From: Salpingoeca rosetta
Lineage: Eukaryota; Opisthokonta; Choanoflagellata; Craspedida; Salpingoecidae
DNA length: 33,016 nucleotides
Assembly (NCBI RefSeq): GCF_000188695.1
Contig: NW_004754932.1
Span: 646,321-679,336, forward strand
Direction: 5' to 3'
A program made the position numbers and the translations under genes. Below the pieces are notes generated by a model that was given only the letters and a program-made list of their open reading frames with translations, searched no databases and had not been told where the DNA came from. Below are positions 1 through 10,913 of this stretch, piece after piece. Position 1 is the first letter of the stretch. Each line of letters opens with the position of its first letter.

Positions 1-1129
1 ACCACACACACACACACCTGGGGTAGTGGTTGAGCTTTTGGTCGGCGCGGAGATGACGAAACGAGGTGGCCTTGATGTGCTTGCCCCACGTACCAATCCA
101 CCCGTTCTGTACAACACACAAAAACAGCACGTGAGCGAACGCCCCAACTTCTCGGCGTGCCACCTTCTCCCCCCCCCCCTCCTTTCCCCCACCACAAACA
201 CGCACATATCTTCCTTGCCCCTGCACTTACGCGTTCGGTGATGTGAAAGCCGATGCGACGAACCATCTTCTTGACGAGATTTGGGGTTGTGGACTGGAAC
301 TTCCATCTCAAGCCTTCGCGCAGCTTTGGATCCAAGCCCTCCACCTCCACGTTGTCGCCCCCGTACGAGAATCGAAGCACCTAATTGTGTTGCAAACACG
401 CGCAACAGTGCAGCCACCGTGTTAGACTATCACAGTTGCACGCACACACACACACACACACGCACGCACCGCACACAAACATAAACCGCACACACACACA
501 ACGCACACACACACACATACAACGTTCACCGCACACACACACACACAACACAACACACACACACACGCACACGCAACGCACACAAGCATACAACGTTCAC
601 CTAACACACACACAAACTGACCGGTAATCGTGTTGGAAACGGCGAAGGGATCAGCGAGGACAACTTCTTTGGCCTGTGAGCGATGCGAGCGCATGCATGC
701 ACGACGTCAGAACACACACCCAAAACTGCGTACCACCCACCACAGCACACCTCACATCAAACCTCACACCACACCACACATGATCCACACACCACCTCAC
801 ACCACACATCACACCACACCTCGCACCACAACACAGCACAGCACACACGTCTCATCGCACGTCTTATCCTCACTGGTGTGGTCCCCTCCTTCTCCTCCTC
901 TTCTTTCGTCGTCGTCGTTATCATCATCATCATCGTCCATGTCGTCGCTTGAGTACACCGCTGTGTCCTGCTCGCCGTCATCATCGCTACCGTCATCAAC
1001 ATCCAGAACATCATGCCCGCCATCGTCCCCGTCCTCCAGCAGCACGGGGGTGTCCTGATCCCTGGTTTTGATCCCGCCGCGGTTCACCTGCGCGCCGACA
1101 TCGGCTGCCGGTACCACCTTCTCCATCAA
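1..1129 (-). CDS. TTLL4-like tubulin polyglutamylase, 5' part (runs off left edge)
   Basis: Tubulin tyrosine ligase-like enzymes add glutamates to tubulin tails in axonemes and centrioles. Exons read on the minus strand are about 1129-874 (N-terminus), 673-622, 380-231 and 106-18. The 380-231 exon encodes 50 residues including TTPNLVKKM and GFHITER. The 106-18 exon carries WIGTWGKHIK and QKLNHYP, the WGxHMK..QKxNHFP signature of the TTLL core, closer to TTLL4 than to TTLL6/7. Exon 673-622 read as LIPSPFPTRLP aligns with the PSLFPxxPP segment just before the core. The first exon starts MMEKVVP and is strongly acidic (Asp runs), as TTLL N-termini often are. Phases of the last three exons agree. 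The exon 1 donor is uncertain: GTGAGG at 873 breaks phase with exon 2, while GTGCGA or GTGTGT slightly downstream keep it. The ATP-grasp catalytic part lies outside the window. The family call is firm, the subfamily less so. Confidence 0.85.
434..616. repeat. CA-rich microsatellite in TTLL intron
   Basis: An imperfect (CA)n tract with ACGTTCACC-type interruptions ('caacgttcac' occurs at about 519 and 591). It sits directly after the donor at 621, so it reads as TG on the coding strand. Confidence 0.9.
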
Positions 1130-1610
1130 TCTGTCTATCTATGTATTGTGCCTGCACCCAGCGCCGCCGTGATGTGATGATGTAAAGCAAAGTGGTGTTG
1201 GTCGGTCAGGTCTGCCCCCAACAACACACCACAGCACCTCTTGCTTGTCTCGCTGTTGTTGTTGTGTGCTTGTTCGTTTTTCGTTGTGGCGTTTTCGGGG
1301 GTGGAAACTGAATTCAGTACGTGTATGTCAACAGAACCAAGCACAGCGACAACCACACCAACCACACGACCACCACGACCTTCCTCGCATCACCCCCTCC
1401 CCCCCCCCCTTTGCCTCCATGCAAACACAACAGGTTCAGCCAGTCCATCTCCCACACACCCCAACAACACCCGCGCGCATCCCTCAATCTCCTGATTGGT
1501 GCTAATCACCAAATATCAACAAAATCGTCATGCAATGCTACAAGTTCGCAAACAAGAAAAAGACCAAAACAGCACACACACACCCTTCTCACAGCAGGGT
1601 CTCCCCCTTC
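1130..1610. other. Spacer: TTLL 5' flank and receptor 3' flank
   Basis: About 480 bp between the TTLL start and the receptor stop, both on the minus strand. It should hold the TTLL promoter and 5' UTR and the receptor 3' UTR. It contains a short direct repeat, 'cccttctcacagcaggg', at about 1583 and 1606, the second copy overlapping the receptor stop codon. I see no convincing ORF, TATA box or poly(A) signal. Confidence 0.6.
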
Positions 1611-3083
1611 TCACAGCAGGGTGCTTCTTCTTGCGGTCGCGTTGCGCTGGAACTGCTGCGATGCGCGCATGTCCGAGCCCCGGGCCACACGTGTCTCTGC
1701 CACGGGCTGTGCCATCTCGTCCCGCCGCTTGAAGCACGTCACGGGCGCGTTCAGCGGCAGCCGCCAGCGACCGCGCTTCTCACGCAGCTTCTCAAGCACA
1801 AACACAAGGTTGTCACTCGGGTTACCGCACGCCGCACTCACATCGTTGTTCAGGTACCACCCGGCTTGGGGATCGTATGTCTGCATCAATCAGCACGTTG
1901 CCAGAATGGAGGTGAGCATGCACAAAAGAACGACGTGTTTGGAAGCGATGGAGAGCGCAACCACACAAGATCAAGCAAAATACACACGCTCACGTACGCA
2001 TGAATGACCGACAATGACGATTCCTCCTCCATTGCCACCCAGCACACACACACACACAAAATACACACAAAATACACACTCAACACACAAACTCAACACA
2101 CGCACACACACACACACACACACACCCAACGCACTCTCAACGCACACTCAACGCACACTCAACACACACACACACACACACACACAACCCAACCCCCCAA
2201 CCCCACCCCAACCTGAACCAACACCCCCAACACGTACACCCACCAGGAGAAAGTGCTCGACGGTTGACCAGTCTGTCATGACGGTGATGACAAAGTGATC
2301 AGACTCCGCCCTCCTGCGCACAAAGTAGCAGCCAGGAACACCGCCACCCTGCAACTTGCTCTTGATCAGGACCTCTGCCTCCTTGCGAGACAGCACACCG
2401 TGCAGCCACTCAGGCTCCAGGTACGCGCGCGGCGTGAGGTAGTTGTTGTCCGACAGCCCCTGTGGTCGAGGTGCATCCTCATCGTCAGAGTCGTTGCCCA
2501 CAGCCTCAACCAGCACGGGCGCCTGGCCCTCTGGAACCGTGCGCGTCGCCATGTTGTGGTAAATCTCGTCCAGCTGCTCCTGCTCACCGGATGACGTCAT
2601 CGCTGCCAGCGCATCCTGCCCGCCATCATTGCGCAATGTCGCCTTCCTGCTTGCGTCGGGCGTGTCATTGGCCGGTGAGTTGAACATGCCTTGCTTTCGC
2701 AGGATGCTGGGGCCGAGGATGATGTCGCTGTCGCGCTGCACAAGCGGTGGGGGCGCGTCGTTCTCTGCTGTCGTTGCGTCCGTCACTTGCGGTGGCGTCG
2801 GCGTTCGCGAGTGCATTTGCTCTCCCATGTCCTCGTACTCGTGCGTCTGTGCACAACAACCACAAAAACAAGAAGTGCATGTCAGCAAACAGAAGCAACG
2901 CGGGATGGTGTCGCGCTGTTGCGCCGTCCACTACACGAAGGCACAGCCACAGCACCAACAAGAATTCACACAATCCCCCAACTCACACGCACACAAATTA
3001 CACAAACACAGACACAAACACACAAATACACAAAAACACACTCGCACACACGCAAATTACACAAATACTCATACAAACAGACA

Positions 3084-3123
<40 letters not shown>

Positions 3124-5164
3124 CCAACTCACTCACACACGCACGCACGCACACGGGTACACATACACACACACACACACACGCACGAACACGTAATTCC
3201 CCCCCCCCCTCAACCCACACACGCTCGCGCACCTGCACTTGAACGGCGCGTGGGAGGTTGACAACGTTGACTGCTGCCGGTGCCATGCATCCTTCCTCGT
3301 ATGGGCTCTCCTCCGCACCAGGGGTCCTCTTCATCGACAGCCGTGGATTCACACTGAAGCTGCGGTCAAGCGTGCCCACATTCTGTGCCGCGTCGCCATC
3401 ATCAGCGCCCGCAACGGCAGACAAGGGCGAGCCTGTGCGCTTGCGCTGGGGTGGTGCGCCCACGGCTGTCTGCTGCAGCAACGCTGTTGCCGCTGCTGGT
3501 GCTGTTGGTGACGGCGCCGACGTCTTCCTTGCGCTGTCCGCTGCCGTTGCGGGCGGCGCGTCCGGGTGCCCGCTCATCGTCATGCCTGCACCCTGCATGG
3601 GAAGATACCCAGCCATCGCCGGGGCAGTCGTGTTGGTGTTCCAGTTGGTGGACAGCACGTACCCAGACTCCCTCCGCTTCACAAGCTGCTGCTGCTCTTG
3701 CACATACTCTCGCTCTGACTGCGCTTGTTGCTGTTGCGCTTGTTGCTGTTGCGCTTGTTGCTGTTGCGCTTGTTGCTGTTGCATTTGCTGCTCCATCTGC
3801 ATCTGCTGGTGCTGTTCCTTGCCTGCACGGAACTGGTCGCTCCGTCCACCAAGCGAAATCGCAGACTGCCGCTGCGGCACATTCACGTCCCCCATCATCG
3901 TGTAGTACGAGTTGGACCGGCTCGCCATGGCGCTCGAGTAGTTGACGTCGCTGAACCCGCTCACCTGCGACACGTTCGACGCCTGCCGGTTTCCTGGCGC
4001 CAGCGACCCTGTCTTGGCAATGTGCGCCCACTCGTCCGTGCCGTCGGAGGCAATGGACTTCTGCGAGTCCTGATGCGCCAGACTTGCTGCGTTGGATGCG
4101 GAGCGTGACAGCCGCCCGGCCATTGCAGCCAGCGTGTTTGTCGCCTTGCGCGAGCGCGCACGCGGCGCCTCCCGCGACAGCCCCGACAGCGGCGATGTCG
4201 ATGTCGATGTCGATGCGGCTGTGGACGCGTTTCCTGCGCGTTGGGCGTGCGCGTGCTTCTGATGGTGCTGTTGCTGGTCGCGCCGCCGCACAGAGGCCGC
4301 AGATGCCGGTGACAGGCGTGTGCTTGCACGCATTGAGGTGCCCCGCTTTGCCGCGAGTGCCTCTGCTTGCTCCCGGGCATGCTGCAACGACAGCTGAATG
4401 TCAGACAGCATCTGCGCGATGGATGGCCGGCACGCCGGATCCTCCGACCAGCACGACAAACACATGTCATACAGGCTTTGCGCCAGCCCGCGTGGCTTTG
4501 GCGCGCGGAACCCATTGCGCACGTGCTGCATGATTTCCTTTGCCGTCCACATTTTGTCGCTGAAGGGCAGCTCGCCTCCAAGCGCAGACTCGTACAGCAC
4601 CATACCAGCACTGTACACGTCGCCCTGCTTCGTGTATTTGCGCTCAACAGACACTTCGGGAGCCATCCACCTGTTAACACATTGGCCGCGTGTGCGTGTG
4701 TGACGGGGGTTGGTTGGGGATATTAGAGTTGTTGTGTCACGCCTGTGCCATCATTTTCACATTCCACATAAGCAAGACAGGGACACGTGTGCAAAACAAT
4801 CACACATCCACACACACACACACACACACATCCACACATCCACACATCCACACACACACACATCCACACATCCACACATCCACACACACACACATCCACA
4901 CATCCACACACACACACACATCCACACATCCACACACACACACACACACACACACATCCACACACACAAACATCCACGCACGCAGGCATGCGCACCTGAG
5001 AGAGAGGTTGTCGTCCTTCACGGAGAGGCGACGGCCAAATCCAAAGTCAAACAACTTGGCCTGGCCCTTGCACAACCAAACATGTGCGCTGCAGCAGCAA
5101 CAACAGGGGTGTTCAACAAACACGTGTCAGCCACATGAGACTACAAATCAAACACACACACACT

Positions 5165-5199
<35 letters not shown>

Positions 5200-5825
5200 A
5201 TGTGTTCAACAAGGCTGCGCCATCCACAGCGAAAGAACCGATTCTTCCGCCTTCCACACCCATCCCACACGACAGCACACACCTCCGCAGGTCGGTGTGC
5301 AACACGTCGTGCTTGTGGCAGAATTGCAGCCCAAGCAGCATGTCCTGGAAGTACATGAGCGTCTGCTCATCATTGCGGTCATCTTGCGCAAAGTACGACT
5401 GGAGCGTATCGCCCATGGCAAACTCAAGCGCCACCATCAGCTTTGGCTGCTGCAAGGCAATGCCCAAACAGTCGACAACCTGTGCACACGTGGAAACGGG
5501 TGGATGTGTGAAGTGGGGGTGTGAGAGTGAGTGTATCGTGCAGACGTGCGCTTGTACTTACTTGTACTCTTGTGTGCTGCAAACTGAATGGAAAGAGCAC
5601 ATGCGGAACTCGCAAACAATGCCCAAGTACATCACAGTGGCCACTCACGTAGTTGCAGTCAATCTCCTTGAGCTTCAGGGCGAGCTCGAGCAAGACCGTG
5701 CCCTTGTGTGCAAAGTCATCGGTGAGAAACACCAGCGTCATCACAGAGCGCTCATCGTCGCCGTCACGCGGCACCAACTTTGCCTTTGCCAGTGTTCCAA
5801 AGTCGCCCTGAAACACGTTTATGCG

Positions 5826-5914
<89 letters not shown>

Positions 5915-8900
5915 GGTTTTTTTTTTGGGGGGGGGGGTTGTGTGTGTGAGCATGCGTACGCAGATGTGAGTTTGAGTGAGACTAACACAGCAGCCACGCC
6001 ACAGTTCCAGCACGCTGTTTACGGTGTGACACCACTGCAGCTGTGACAATTCACACCACCTGTGCTCACCTCGCCAACAACGCCGCGAAAGACAAACTGT
6101 GTTGGGTCCAGGCGCAAATCGAACGCGTTTGCCTGTGCACAACAAGAAGGGCAGTGGTGTGAGTCTGCTCAGTTCAGCCACGAGCAAAGCGTTTATCAAA
6201 TCAAGCCACATCACACGAGCACATGCACACATGCACACATGCCAGCGCACACACACGAGCACACATGCGCACATGCAAGCACACATGCAAGCACACAAGC
6301 ACACATGCAAGCACACATGCACACATGCAACAAGCACACACACCTGTGTGAGGAGAGCGGTGATATTGGTGTTGACATCCTCGAGCGCATCAGCACTGAA
6401 CGACGTGGCGGTCGTCTTCGTCTCGTCCAACTCAAAATCGTGGTACTTGGTGTTGCCCAAATCATCCAGGTTGTGGTAGTGCGACACGGTGTTGTCATAT
6501 GGATCCTCTTCCTCTTCCGGTTCTCCCGCTTGTTCTTCCTTGTCGTCTCGTGCTCGGCCTCCAACGTTGTTTGCCACATCGCCCTCATCCAGCATCTTGG
6601 TGTACCGTCCATTATCGTCGTCATCGTCGTCGTCATCATCATCATCATCAGGAGCAGCGGCCTCGGCAATGTTGGAGTAGTATGGCCCGTCTCCGTCTCC
6701 ATCCACAGCAGCTGCGGAGGGCTTCGGCTCCGTGGTGCCTGCAGGTATGCCACCCTCGGCGTCATCCATCACCTCCACATCCGCATCGGTGACCTTGATG
6801 TTTGAGTAATACGGCCCATCCTCACCGCTGTCTCCTCTGTCCTCCTCCTCGTCCTCCTGCGCTTCCTCACGCACGGCTGCAAGCGCCTCTGGTGCAATGA
6901 TGTTTTCGGCTCGGTCGTAACCATCATCGCCGCCACTTCCGCGCTGCTGCCGCCGCTGCTGGCGCGTGGATGTGTTGCGGGATGGGATGCCCTGTGTTGC
7001 GTTGGACGATGAGCTTGCCGACCGCGCCCGATCGTACACGGGCTCCTCGTACGTTCGCACGTGCGGTTCGGGCTGTGCTTCCTCCTGCTCCTGTTTTGCT
7101 TGCACTTGCTCTTGGTCCTGTCGTTGCGCCTGCGCTTGCTCATGCTGTGCCTGCTCTCCCTGTTCCTGCTCCTGCTGCTGAGGTCGGATATCGTCGAGTG
7201 TTTCGTATGCGTCTGGCGCCTCGAGCGCATGTGTTTGTGGATTGGGCGTTGCTGTACGTGTTGTGTGCGTGAGTGTGCGTGTGTGAGTGTGTGAGTGTGT
7301 GAGTGTGTGTACATGTGCGTGAGTGTGAGTGTTGTGAGTGTGTGTGTGTGCGTTTGTGCACATGCTTGAGAGTGTGAACAACAAGCAGCTGACATTTTGC
7401 ACACAAAGAGGAAGAGCATCATCGTGCAAACGCCGGTTGGTACCTGCTCGGGAAGTCCTTGTGGACGACGCAGACATGACCTGGTGATGCAAAGCAATAC
7501 CACAAACAGTCGTCAGTGATTCGGTGTCGAAATGCGGAAAGTCACGCAAACAAACACACACAGCAACACACACACACACACACACACAAGCAAACAAAGC
7601 AACACACACACGCACACACACACACAAGCAAACAAAACAACACACACACACACGCACACACACACACACAAACACAAACACGCACGCACACACACACACA
7701 AGCAAACAACAACCCCCATCCCTCACCCCCAGACAGCAACACACATACCGTTGGGGCGCGGGAGGATGCGGTGGACATTGCGCGGCTGCGAATCGAGAGC
7801 TCATCGTAGATGGGGTTCTTCGTCTTTCCCGTCTCATCCATGGGCAGTGCAGGCGTGAGGGACAGCTTCTTCCACGTGTGGAGGTGCGACACCATCTCCT
7901 CGTTGTACGCCTGCTGCTGCTTGCTTGCCCTGCGCTGCTTGCGTGTGCCGCGCACGGTTGGTGGGTATTGCAGCTCCATCAAATCCGCCACCACGCTGCC
8001 AGAGGAAGATCGCTTGTCTTGCCGGCGTGGCTTCTGCTGTTGTTGCTGTTGCTTTTGCTTCTGCTTCTGCCTCTGTTGCTTCTTCTTTGTGACGGCGGGG
8101 TCGTGCGGGTTCATGTGCTCGTGCTGCTCGTGCAGCTGCTGGGACTGCTGGTGCGGGTCGCCGTAGAAGTACTGCTTCTCCACGCTGTCTTCGTTCAGGC
8201 GCAGGCGCGCGCGTGCGCGGCAGTGCAGCACGGTGGCCAGCGCAATCACCACCGCCAGCAGCACCGCGCCAATGACGAGCCAGAGCGTCAGCGACAGCGC
8301 TCGCCCCCCGCTACCGTCGCCGTCACCATCGCCATTGCCGGTGTCGTTGGGATCGACAGCAACAAACGATGCCGCCACCGCCGTCAGCGTGATGTTGTTT
8401 GCGGTGTCGGTGAAGGCAAATGCCTGGTCAACAACGACCCTGCGCAGGGCGTCGGCCTGCTCGGTGTACGCCACGTAGAAGGAGACGGTAGCCGTGTCGC
8501 CGTTGATGGTGGCGGATCGCCACATGAGCAGCGTTGGGCTGCTGGCGTTGATGCGATTGCGCAGGTCGATGATTGTGGCGGCAATGACGTCCGCGGTGTT
8601 GGCGGGCGTCAGCAAGGACGTGTTGGCGTTTGCACTGGCGTTTGCTGATGAAGGGGACGATGGCGACGCAATCATATCGAAGGAGATGTGGATGGCCTCG
8701 GTGCACTCCGTGCTGGCAACCAGACCCGTGTACCCTTGCTCGCACGAGGCGCAGACGCGGTCGGCGATGGCTGCGGCAGGAAACCGCTCGTATTGGGTGG
8801 GCTGGCACGTGGATGTGGCGCGGCATGATCCGGCGTGGTTGATGTAGGTGCCATTTGGGCAGGAGTATGCCTCCGCCTTGCGCTGTGCGTGTGTGCCCAC

Positions 8901-9670
8901 GTTCTCCCCGCGCTGCAGGGACGCCAGCGTGATGTTGGATGCGAGCAGGCTGCATTCGCGGTTTGAGTTTGATGTATCGGAGAGGGCGCGGTAGTTGACG
9001 CTGCGGCAGCTTTGCGCCTCTGTGTCGCACGCGTCAAGGCATGCCTCCAGGCTGGTGGTGATGACGGTGCTGACGACGATGCTGTCCAGCGCAGCGTGGG
9101 GCACCACCCACGCATCTGAAAACATTTTGGTGTGTGGAGGCACAGTGAGTTGATGGAGAAGTGAGGTGATGGAGAGGTGTGAGAAGAGGCGAAAGGGTGA
9201 GAAGCAGGTGGAAGAAGTTGGAGATGGGAAAGACGCGGCGAGAAGGGAAGAATAAAGGTGAGAAGAGAGGAGGAGAAGAAGAAGACAGGGAAGAGCGGAG
9301 AGGGGGGGGGAGGGATGAAAAGAAGAGGGTGAGGCGATTGAGCCGTGAACTGGAAGGCAGGTGGGTGCATGAAGCGAGACAACACGGGATGTACAGGATG
9401 TACAGGATGTACAGGATGCACAGGATATACAGGATGCACAGGATATACAGGATGCACAAGTGTTCCAACAACTGCACATGAACACTCACTGGTGGCCGAG
9501 AGATCAAGGATCTGCTGTTGTTGCTGTTGTTGCTGTTGTTGTGTTTCATCTCGTCGAACGAGCTGTTGGCTGGGCTGGTGTGATGATGCCGCTGCTGTTG
9601 ACCTTGGCAGCGCTGCCACGGTGATGGTCGCCACAACGATCGCCACCAGGGCGAGTCGCAACACCCTCAT
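1611..9670 (-). CDS. Receptor tyrosine kinase-like protein with PAN-like ectodomain, degenerate kinase and C-terminal SH2
   Basis: Eleven exons on the minus strand: 9670-9490, 9115-7749, 7480-7444, 7251-6344, 6132-6070, 5807-5649, 5479-5283, 5088-4996, 4670-3233, 2846-2244 and 1880-1611. All phases close, giving 1771 aa. Residues 1-30 are a signal peptide. Residues 61-135 look PAN/Apple-like (SLEACLDAC, C-S-L-L spacing), and 146-200 are a Cys-rich TNFR/ephrin-receptor-like module. The TM helix is at 335-358. The juxtamembrane stretch holds YSNI twice, YDNT and YHNL (YxN sites that Grb2-type SH2 domains favour). The kinase domain spans about 840-1100: G-loop GEGDFG 851-856, alpha-C Glu 893, DFG 985-987, RWMAPE 1002-1007. 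The beta3 Lys position is occupied by Val (about 878), HRD is HTD (966-968), and the catalytic-loop Asn is His973. There is no Tyr between DFG and APE. A QQQQA repeat and YHNM lie in the tail. The SH2 domain spans 1628-1735 (WLHG start, FVR Arg1658, His1679). By family this is a plasma-membrane phosphotyrosine receptor; catalytic activity is doubtful. Confidence 0.88.
3717..3790 (-). repeat. 15-nt coding repeat (QQQQA) in receptor tail
   Basis: About four tandem copies of a 15-nt unit, 'gcttgttgctgttgc' on the plus strand, encode QQQQA repeats within the large exon after the kinase domain. The copies are nearly perfect, so the tract is probably length-variable. Confidence 0.9.
4800..4976. repeat. 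CACACATC-type microsatellite in receptor intron
   Basis: An array of CACACATC and CA units in the intron between the DFG exon and the APE exon. It begins about 20 nt after the donor at 4995 and reads as TG-rich on the coding strand. Confidence 0.9.
5825..5938. repeat. (GTT)n trinucleotide run plus T/G homopolymers
   Basis: About 30 uninterrupted GTT units on the plus strand (CAA on the coding strand), then a T run and a G run. It occupies the acceptor side of the intron just upstream of the G-loop exon, whose acceptor is at 5808. It is intronic despite the apparent poly-Thr/poly-Asn reading frames. Confidence 0.95.
7258..7360. repeat. TG-rich tract (CA on coding strand) before an acceptor
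   Basis: An imperfect GTGTGAGTGTG array between receptor exons 3 and 4. On the coding strand it is CA/CTCA-rich and ends about 5 nt before the acceptor ACAG at 7252. Confidence 0.85.
7555..7708. repeat. CA-rich microsatellite in receptor intron 2
   Basis: (CA)n broken by AAGCAAACAAA motifs. It lies on the donor side of the intron following exon 9115-7749 and reads as TG on the coding strand. Confidence 0.9.
9387..9462. repeat. 9-nt minisatellite (aggatgyac) in receptor intron 1
   Basis: Seven or eight tandem copies of 'aggatgtac'/'aggatgcac'/'aggatatac' lie in the first intron, about 30 nt from the donor of the signal-peptide exon. Plus-strand reading frames translate it as CTG-type peptides, but splicing excludes it. 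Confidence 0.85.
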
Positions 9671-10392
9671 GCTGCTGCAGTTGTGGTGTGCTGGGTGATA
9701 TGATCTCGGTTGTTGGTGTGGTGTGGATGCTGTGGTTGTAGTTGCTGTTTGTGGTGTGCTGAGTGGGGTGTGTGTTGATGTGTGTGGTGTGGGGTTTGTG
9801 GGCAATGAATGCGTCAAACGGTTTGCTGTGTGTGGTGCATTCGCGTTCGCTGCCGAGTCTGGTTGGCTGGCAAGCAACTCAAGGGGAGGGGGTAAGTTTG
9901 GGCGACGCCAAAGTTGCTGCTCTCCTCAGCCCTCCTTCAGCGACAACAACAACGCAGTGCTCTTCTTGTTGTTGTTGTTGTCTCGTGTGTTCTTGTTGTC
10001 TTGTCCTTGGAATGTGGTCAGCAAACCCCCATGTTTGCGGGTGTTGTAGCTGCGCATCGGTGCATCGAAGGCATCGTCTTCGCTGCCATCGCCACCAACG
10101 ATTCGTTCGTCAGCAAAAAAACGCGCAAACCAAAACTCGGCTTGCGACATCATAAAACAGAGTGGCGCAACGGCACACGCTTCGCACATCTCAACGTTGC
10201 TGGCGCAGGCAGGTGCTGCGCTGCTGTTGTTGTCTTTGCGTGGTGGTGGTGGTGGTGTAGTGTTGGCGAGACATGATGCGATGACGTGATGACGAGAGCA
10301 GCACACTGTGCTGTTCTGTGCCTGCACCACACACACACACACACACATCCTTGCCTTCAACTTGCTCTTCTGTGCACTTCAGACCCCCTACT

Positions 10393-10427
<35 letters not shown>

Positions 10428-10487
10428 TCTTGCGTTGTTGTCGTGGTTACACACGTGACAGTGGTCTGTTGGGAAACCGCCGCGGCG
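9671..10487. promoter_or_regulatory. Divergent intergenic region between receptor and two-TM gene
   Basis: The 817 bp between two start codons on opposite strands must contain both promoters, possibly shared. It holds GT-rich sequence near the receptor start, GTT/GGT runs around 9966 and 10240, and two CA tracts (10330-10346, 10396-10424) before the plus-strand start. I found no defined TATA or other motif; the regulatory role is inferred from position. Confidence 0.5.
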
Positions 10488-10877
10488 ATGCTGGCCAAAC
10501 GAAAGAAGCAGCAGCGCGTGCGGAGAACAGCGTCATCACTCAGCAGCGGCACAACAGCTGGTGCCACTGCCACTGGCGCTGGCAGCACAGGCGCTGGAGG
10601 CCTTGCTGGCCATGGCGCTGCGCTGCCCTTCAGAGCACGTGCAGGCCCGATCATGCGCGAGCTTCTTGCCGACTTCTTCAGCATTTCCAATTTGCTCATG
10701 GGCTGCATCACCGCCAGCATGGTGGCTGCACTCGCCATCCTCGTCATTGGGTTCTTCGGCCTCGGCACCACGGACCTGGAATCCATTCACCCGGTCCCCT
10801 CAGAGCTGGCGAGGAACCAAGGGTTCACCTTGACCAACGTCTCCTACCACGCTACGGTGAGCATGACGCTGTCTGTG

Positions 10878-10913
<36 letters not shown>

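Noticed and set aside
5819..5997. Poly-Thr/poly-Asn coding tract extending the receptor
   Set aside because: Exons 6132-6070 and 5807-5649 join in phase to form the G-loop GEGDFG, so the (GTT)n run is intronic.
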